From Sodiomyces alkalinus F11 (lineage: Eukaryota > Ascomycota > Sordariomycetes > Glomerellales > Plectosphaerellaceae), in the NCBI RefSeq assembly GCF_003711515.1, contig NW_021167080.1:3446155-3510154 (forward strand): a DNA stretch of 64,000 nt, in the 5' to 3' direction. Position 1 is the stretch's first letter. The number at the start of each line of letters is the position of its first letter. Positions 56,848-64,000 of this stretch are shown here, one piece after another. The notes beneath the pieces are model-generated. The model did not search any database and was not told the DNA's origin. It saw only the letters and a list, made by a program, of their open reading frames with translations. Both the position numbers and the translations under genes were made by a program.

Positions 56848-58945
56848 GCTTCCCAAAGCTGTTCGAACGGCCAAATGAGGAGGGGGAGGAGGACGCCAGG
56901 GCAAGACCTAATTTAATTACGGATTGTTTTCTACGTAAACCAGACATTGGATTGACTAGCTGATCCGATATGCCCCCCCTCCTTGACGAGTTGGCTGCCC
57001 TTCACCGGCGGTTCTAAACCCGGTGGTCCCCATTTCCTAGGTTCGGGTCGCCGGTCTCGTCCGTTGCCGCTTGGATTTTTTTGAGGCTACCGACGCTGGT
57101 GGCGGGTGGTTCCCACATGCCAATCGGCCACGAAACACCAGAAAAACACTATAGTTCGAGCAAGCGCGAAACATGTCTTCCGTAGTGCAGATGGGAAAAA
57201 GAGGAGCCAAGAAAGGTGGACCGTGGGGAGCCACTTTGGCGAACCCGGCGTGAGGCCTTCCGTTAAGTGTTTATAGGGCCGATGTCCGGAGAATGACAGA
57301 TAACAAGGGCTATGAAGTGTGAAGCATGAGGTAGGAAAGGCGGGAGGGTAGGGAGGCGAAAAAGATAAAAAAAAAAAAAAGGGGGGNNNNNNNNNNNNNN
57401 NNCGGTTGGATGGCGGGCATGGGGGAAGCGACAAGAAAAAGGCGGCGCAGCTTGGAGCGAATAAAAGTCGTTGACCAATTCTCCTATCTTATCGAATATT
57501 CAACTACCTTATCGTCAAGCCAAATAGCCCGCAAAGGAACCTTTAGACAACTTGAATACTTTGAGCCAATGACCAAGCTCCAAAAGTGACGTCGACAAAA
57601 AGTCGCGACTAAGAAGAAATAAGATGCGCCAGTCCCGCGGGTCGATTTGCCGATTGGGTTCGACCAGGGGTCCAGGGCCTCATCTTCCACAACAGGCAAG
57701 AGTGTGGGTAAAAGGGGATGGGGGGCACGCGATGTTCCAGGGTTCTCGGGCCTGCACGTCGCTGCAGTCGCTGCAGTCGAGTCGATGCAGTCGTTCAAGT
57801 GGGCAGTATCATGGATGTTCCCAGGACAATTAAATCCCGCCCACGCCAACGTATTGAAATCGTTACAACGTACGTTGTACTTCACCTTTGTACATACACT
57901 TACATGCAACCCGCCCGATGCGCGCGATGCGCCCCCCGCTCAAACCCACCAACCCGACGCGACAGCCCACTTGCAGCTTCGGTAGGCGCGGCTTCTCATC
58001 CCCCCCTAGCGAAGGAAATGCGAGAAATGCGAGCAGTGCGGGAGGCCTGTAACGCCGGAGCGTTGCGGAGCAAGACAATAAATCGGAAGAGAGCCAGAGA
58101 ACTAGAGACGGGGCCAAGGAAAAGGGCGAATTTTACCATGAGTCGGTCAGCCAATGTGGCCGAGTCATCGTCTTGGGGGAATTGAGATGACAAGCCGAAA
58201 TCGGTCATTATTAGTCGCACACTTTTGATTTCATATTATTTCATGTATTCTTCCAGTGACGATCTTCCGAGTTATTTTTTTTGTTCGTCTATTTTTTTGG
58301 TCCCCGCTCCTTCTTCTCACACTACCACGGTACCTTATAAGAAGGCCCTTTTATTGCTCTCTAGCCCTCGGTGAGGGAAATCCCGGGATCTATACGAATA
58401 TAATCCTCCTTAGACGTAGCTACAATGTACTGTATTCCGTAGAGTTTGGAGCAACCGAATACCGAGCCGTCGGCGCACTAAACTCCGAACCTTATCATTG
58501 CATGCGTTACAATAGGCCCGTTTAAACGAAATAAGGGTACAACGTACAACGTAGTGAGTGATGTGCCACCGGATAAGGTGTGTCGTGTGGACGCTGCAGC
58601 CACGATGACCAACGTGCTCTAGGGTTTAATTACAGCGTACAACGGTTTCGGAGTATATTCGTACTTTATGCGCGACCCACAACACGAAACCGCGACATCA
58701 AAGGCTCAAAAGTCCCTCTATTGCTGACGTAGACGCGTGTCCTCGTCTGTTGAAAGTTGTTCCATACATAAAGACCATCGTGGGATGCGTCGGAAAATGA
58801 AATCATGGGGAAACCACCCCAAGTGTCCAAAAGAAAAGAAAAACAAGAGAAAAATTGTACCCAGCACATGCTAACCTCCATGGAAAGCTAACTCGAACAT
58901 ATATATACCAGTCCTGAACCCTTCTCATGCGAAACCCCGCCCTCC
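56848..58945. other. Intergenic between glutamate dehydrogenase and chitinase
   Basis: About 2.1 kb without a supported gene, including a 16-N gap at 57387-57402. gtacgttgtac-type motifs occur at 57864-57880 and 58538-58548. The frame at 57718-58185 has no recognisable domain. Confidence 0.55.
57387..57402. other. Assembly gap (16 N)
   Basis: It lies directly after a long A run and six G, a likely sequencing stop. Confidence 0.99.
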
Positions 58946-60542
<1,597 letters not shown>

Positions 60543-63154
60543 GGCGAAAGATGCGGCAATATTGCTGGCCTTGACTCTCGGGGAAAGGGCTGAGGAGCGG
60601 TATCACCGCCAAAGGGAATGAATGAGCTGGGGGTAATACGGTTGTATGTCTTAGGGAGTGACTGCTGTTAAAGCTATCGCTGAGATGGACGATCGCACAC
60701 CATGACACAAGCATCGTCGCATCTGAATGTTATATACATTTTATTCAAACACATTGTGGTCGGGCTTCTGGCTCCTGTTCCGTTTTCCGTCCTCCGTTTT
60801 CTCTTCCATCATTCCTTCTTCACCCCCTTGGCTGGTCATGAGGTATGGTATCGTGTCACTAGCAAGATAGCCCTGGCCTGCCATCGTGAAGATGCGCCCA
60901 AAGAGCACGTACGTCGATGGTTCAGCGGGCCACTGGCAGGAACGTTACCATTAGTTCGCGAACACGGTCCCAAAGGGGTTACTGGGCCGGTCAGCTAAGC
61001 AGTATTCAAGAAAAAGGAAACTATTCCGCGCCCCTAATGGGGAGTGGACGGGGGGGTTGACAGACGACCAACATTGGAGAGAGGTTGGAGAGAGAGGGGG
61101 GGGGGGGGGGAAGAGATGAACCATTTTCTGCGCGTTTTCTCTCCCCTCTCTCTCCCCTATCTCCCCTCTCTCCTCCGCACACTCGCGCCCAAGGTATTCG
61201 TCCAGAATGTTCCCTGTTTCCTCGTGGGCCCCCCTTACATTCCTGTACACTACCCTGGCGTGGCGTACATTCCTGTACCCTGGCGTGGGCGTACGGGGAG
61301 TCTGTCTCTGCCCTACGACTCGAAGACGGGGTCTAGGCGCAAATTGCGACGTTCCATGGAATGCGGATGTGGAAATTGAGACACACGCATGGCGCGTGCC
61401 TAAGGTAGACAGACAGACTCGCTTGTCATGGTGTTGTTGTATTATTTGTAGTAAAATGGGAAATGCGGTCCTGTCCGTTGAAGTCCAAAGGAATGGAAAA
61501 AAGAAGAGTGAGACGAAGAGTGAGACGAGTCTCATGCCTATCGAAGACTGTCTGTCCATCTAATGGCCTCTAAGGTGGTGGGAGAAAAGGGGAAGGGTCA
61601 CTACTCCCCTAGGAAGCAACTTGGGGTCTGGATCGGACTACTTCGTAAGGTACGTTGTACATCGTTTCCCCCAAGTTGTAACTGGTGACTTGAAGCGATT
61701 CAAAATCGAAATAATGCAGGTGCAAAGAATTGTCCCAAACTCTTGTTCCAAGGAGCATCGTGCGGTATACAACGTACGGATACAGTACCTAAGGTAGGTA
61801 AGGTAGGTACTGAAGGGAGGGCGTGGAATCCCCGAGTAGCGGCCGAATACCACTCCCCTTCATCTTCTTCTCTAGGTTCTTCCCCTTCTGTGTAAGTTAT
61901 GATCACCAGTTCGCAGACAAAATGGGATAAAATAAATCCATGCTTAACATGACTGAGATGTCGAGGTCGGTAATACAAAGTGCGTCGTGATCCAGCAATC
62001 AAATCAGTTCTCGCATGCCAAGCCGGCCTCGACAGAATCATGGGAGTAAAACCTGTCGACTAATAATCTGTACTACTCTATTTTTGTCTTCTTTGATCTC
62101 ATCCGTTTGAAGTCTAAGGTACGTGTACAGTTGTAGATTCGGACTTGTCCCCATTTTTTAACGTTAATATCCTGCCACTTCCTCGGCCACACCCGCACGC
62201 ACCCCTCATCCCATCTACCGGACGGCACATGACTGCCGTTTATTCAGGAAGAACCCAACAAGAAATACTACCACACATCGCTGGTTCTTTTCTTTCTTTT
62301 TTTTCTTCTTCTTTTCTTCTCAAGGTTGCAGATAAGTGTACACACACCAAAGCCAAGCGCCGAGTTGGCCACCGATCCCCTGGGTCACTTGGATCCTCCT
62401 GTTCGTTGGCACGTGAATGTTACTTGTTACAATATCTATATTCGCTTCGTTATCTCCAATGTTCACTCCAAGGTACCTTAGGGGGTATTACATGGTACGG
62501 ATACATGTCACGATGTATGTCATGTAGCACCCTGCACAGTTTCCGCCCCCCCGGGTCCCATCTATACCTTACTCCCCCGTCTCCATCCCTATCTCCGCCC
62601 CCGTCCCCGCGCACAACCCCCAACTTGCCAAGAATATCCGACAGGACGCATGGGTCCCTTATTTATCGAGTGCCTCCAAGTGTCGTCCTTCATCTTTTAT
62701 TCTAGTTTTTATTTCTCCCACCTGCGCCTTCCGTGCAACGTTGCACGTCAGTCAAGCCTTTTCCTTTCCCTGCCCCGAACGGGTTCCGCCTCGCCCGCCT
62801 CGCCCCCCTGGCCCCTATTTTGCCTCCTCCACAGCCTGCAACAACTGAACCTCGAAGATTGGTTCCTGCTCTGTAAGGCTTCTATTGTATGCCACTCCCA
62901 CAGCACGGCACCTGACCTCTGGGACGTTGCTCAAGAAGCAGCGGCCTTTGCTGTTTCCGCACGGGAGCAGCAGCAGGAGTCAAAAGACCACCATGTCTAC
63001 AGATGCGCAAAGTCCCCGATGTTATCCGCACACTCGTCTGATACTGGGTTTGAGCAGGGCTGGGTTCAGCAGGTATATGCTCCGCTCATGATTCTCCATC
63101 CGCGTAAACAAGATATCGGGCAGTGTCCCTCCAAAGCAACTTGGACTGTTCCGA
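60543..63154. other. Gene-free region of 2.6 kb
   Basis: No supported gene. A G run is at about 61098-61110. Palindromic motifs: gtacgttgtac at 61650-61660, a tacctaaggtaggtaaggta tract near 61787, and aaggtacctta at 62470-62480. From about 62.2 to 62.9 kb the plus strand is C/T-rich, like a fungal leader, but no gene start follows on that strand before the helicase gene. Confidence 0.5.
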
Positions 63155-64000
63155 TCATGCGTCCAGCCCGTCGAGTTCAATAAGTCTCGCAACGGTCCGA
63201 ATCACTTTGTTATCCCGGAGATCCAGGCCGGGATTCTCCACCTTGAGTCGAATCACGTCGTCCACCATCCCTCGTAGCCTCGAAACCAGTACGCCCAGCC
63301 TGGCCCAGCCTCGGAGCCGTAGCCACCCGTCGACGACCAGCCCCCGGCCCATGGTATCCAGCTCGATCGCTCCAGAGAACAAGAGCAGCGTGTACGCGTT
63401 GAAAGCTGATGTCCATTTTGTCAGTTTTTTTCCTTTTTTTATTGTTTTGTTTTTAACAATAAAATATTTTTGAACAAGCATGGGTATGGGGAGAGCCTGC
63501 GTCAGAAACTCACGTGTCAAATCTCGAATAAACGTCTTGCTCGTCGAAATCATGCTAAAGTAAGACATAAAGGCCGCGTTCCCAGAGAACCCCTGGCTGT
63601 CAAACACCGTGCTGCTGGGGTGCACAAACACCCGTCCCTGTTCTTGCGTGAAGTACTTGATCATCCGCGCCTCGGGGTCCAGCTCCACCGCACCGGAAAC
63701 GGAATTCACAAACTTCTTTTCCGGGAACTGGATCCGCGCAATCTGCGGACTGAACGCCGACGCCGTGAGCGCCCGCAGCATAGTCCGCGTCGCATAGGCC
63801 GCGCCGTCTTGCTGGTGCTGGTGCTGGTGCTGGTGCTGGTGCTGGCGTCTCCTGTCGGCCGAGGCCCCCGCCTCCCTCGGCGACACGATGCCAATCTCCC
63901 CCAGCGCCGCGTAATACTGCGTCCTCGTCGCCGCGATATCCGACAGCGTCAGGAACGACAGGAAGTTGTCGTCGCAAAACGCCCGCAGGCTCCGGGGCGC
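63155..64000 (-). CDS. DEAH-box RNA helicase, C-terminal part (DHX29/YLR419W-like)
   Basis: Only the 3' end is in the window: 64000-63514 and 63405-63155, joined over a 108-nt intron (GTGAGT donor, ATCAG acceptor). The junction gives RDLT-PFNAYTLLLFSG, as in the family. The visible part holds the end of the helicase-associated region (SLRAFCDDNFLSFLTL) and the OB-fold (PQIARIQFPEKKF, ARMIKYFTQEQGRVFVHPSS, FSGNAAFMSYFSM, then GAIELDTMGRGLVVDGWLRLRGWAR). The motor domains lie outside the window. Such proteins act on RNA structure, some in translation initiation. A His-Gln repeat (63807-63845, GCTGGT units on the plus strand) lies in a loop before the OB-fold. The frame is open to the window end. 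Confidence 0.9.
   Translation of the reverse strand, partial: APRSLRAFCDDNFLSFLTLSDIAATRTQYYAALGEIGIVSPREAGASADRRRQHQHQHQHQHQQDGAAYATRTMLRALTASAFSPQIARIQFPEKKFVNSVSGAVELDPEARMIKYFTQEQGRVFVHPSSTVFDSQGFSGNAAFMSYFSMISTSKTFIRDLTREFLTQALPIPMLVQKYFIVKNKTIKKGKKLTKWTSAFNAYTLLLFSGAIELDTMGRGLVVDGWLRLRGWARLGVLVSRLRGMVDDVIRLKVENPGLDLRDNKVIRTVARLIELDGLDA

Overview
The window is nuclear DNA of a filamentous ascomycete (Pezizomycotina, most likely a Sordariomycete). The evidence is short spliceosomal introns (about 50-220 nt) with GTRNGT donors, CTRAC-type branch sites and YAG acceptors; 1-2 kb pyrimidine-rich leaders; recognisably fungal proteins (Epl1, Bur1, calcineurin B, NADP-glutamate dehydrogenase, GH18 chitinase, an F-box protein); and a retrotransposon mutated by repeat-induced point mutation (RIP). 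The species cannot be named from the sequence. There are two runs of N, at 14854-14879 and 57387-57402.

Layout. 1-5509: a Copia-type LTR retrotransposon on the minus strand, heavily RIP-mutated, with its 3' LTR cut by the window start. 5953-13723: NIF-type phosphatase (+), eEF1B-gamma (-), mitochondrial ribosomal protein S9 (+), F-box protein (+). 13724-18940: gene-poor, with an N gap, a small mariner-type MITE, microsatellites and a pyrimidine-rich leader. 18941-30229: conserved fungal protein (+), calcineurin B (-), Epl1 (+), Kae1 (+). 30498-40329: SNF1/AMPK beta subunit (-), small membrane protein with a 15-nt exon (+), Bur1 kinase (-), asparaginase with ankyrin repeats (+), small membrane protein (+). 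42019-51742: rhomboid protease (+), DNA polymerase delta catalytic subunit (+), GMC-oxidoreductase/hydrolase fusion (-). 54697-64000: NADP-glutamate dehydrogenase (-), GH18 chitinase (-), C-terminal end of a DEAH-box helicase (-).

The genes are mostly unrelated housekeeping and regulatory genes, not an operon-like or biosynthetic cluster. I rebuilt exon structures by hand from splice signals, reading-frame continuity and family consensus; nearly all close exactly in frame (174-aa calcineurin B, 1105-aa polymerase delta, 452-aa glutamate dehydrogenase).

The least ordinary observations are: a 6-nt microexon in the glutamate dehydrogenase gene, needed to restore the conserved Leu-Asn-x-Gly-Gly segment; a 15-nt microexon in a small membrane protein; a GMC-oxidoreductase/hydrolase fusion whose FAD half seems to have lost two essential blocks while the hydrolase half is intact with a Cys in the nucleophile position; strongly unequal RIP damage between the two ends of the Copia element; a TA-flanked 130-bp MITE; and families of tiny GTAC-based inverted repeats seen in the gene-free DNA. 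I found no CRISPR array, tRNA, rRNA or obvious new defence or metabolic system.
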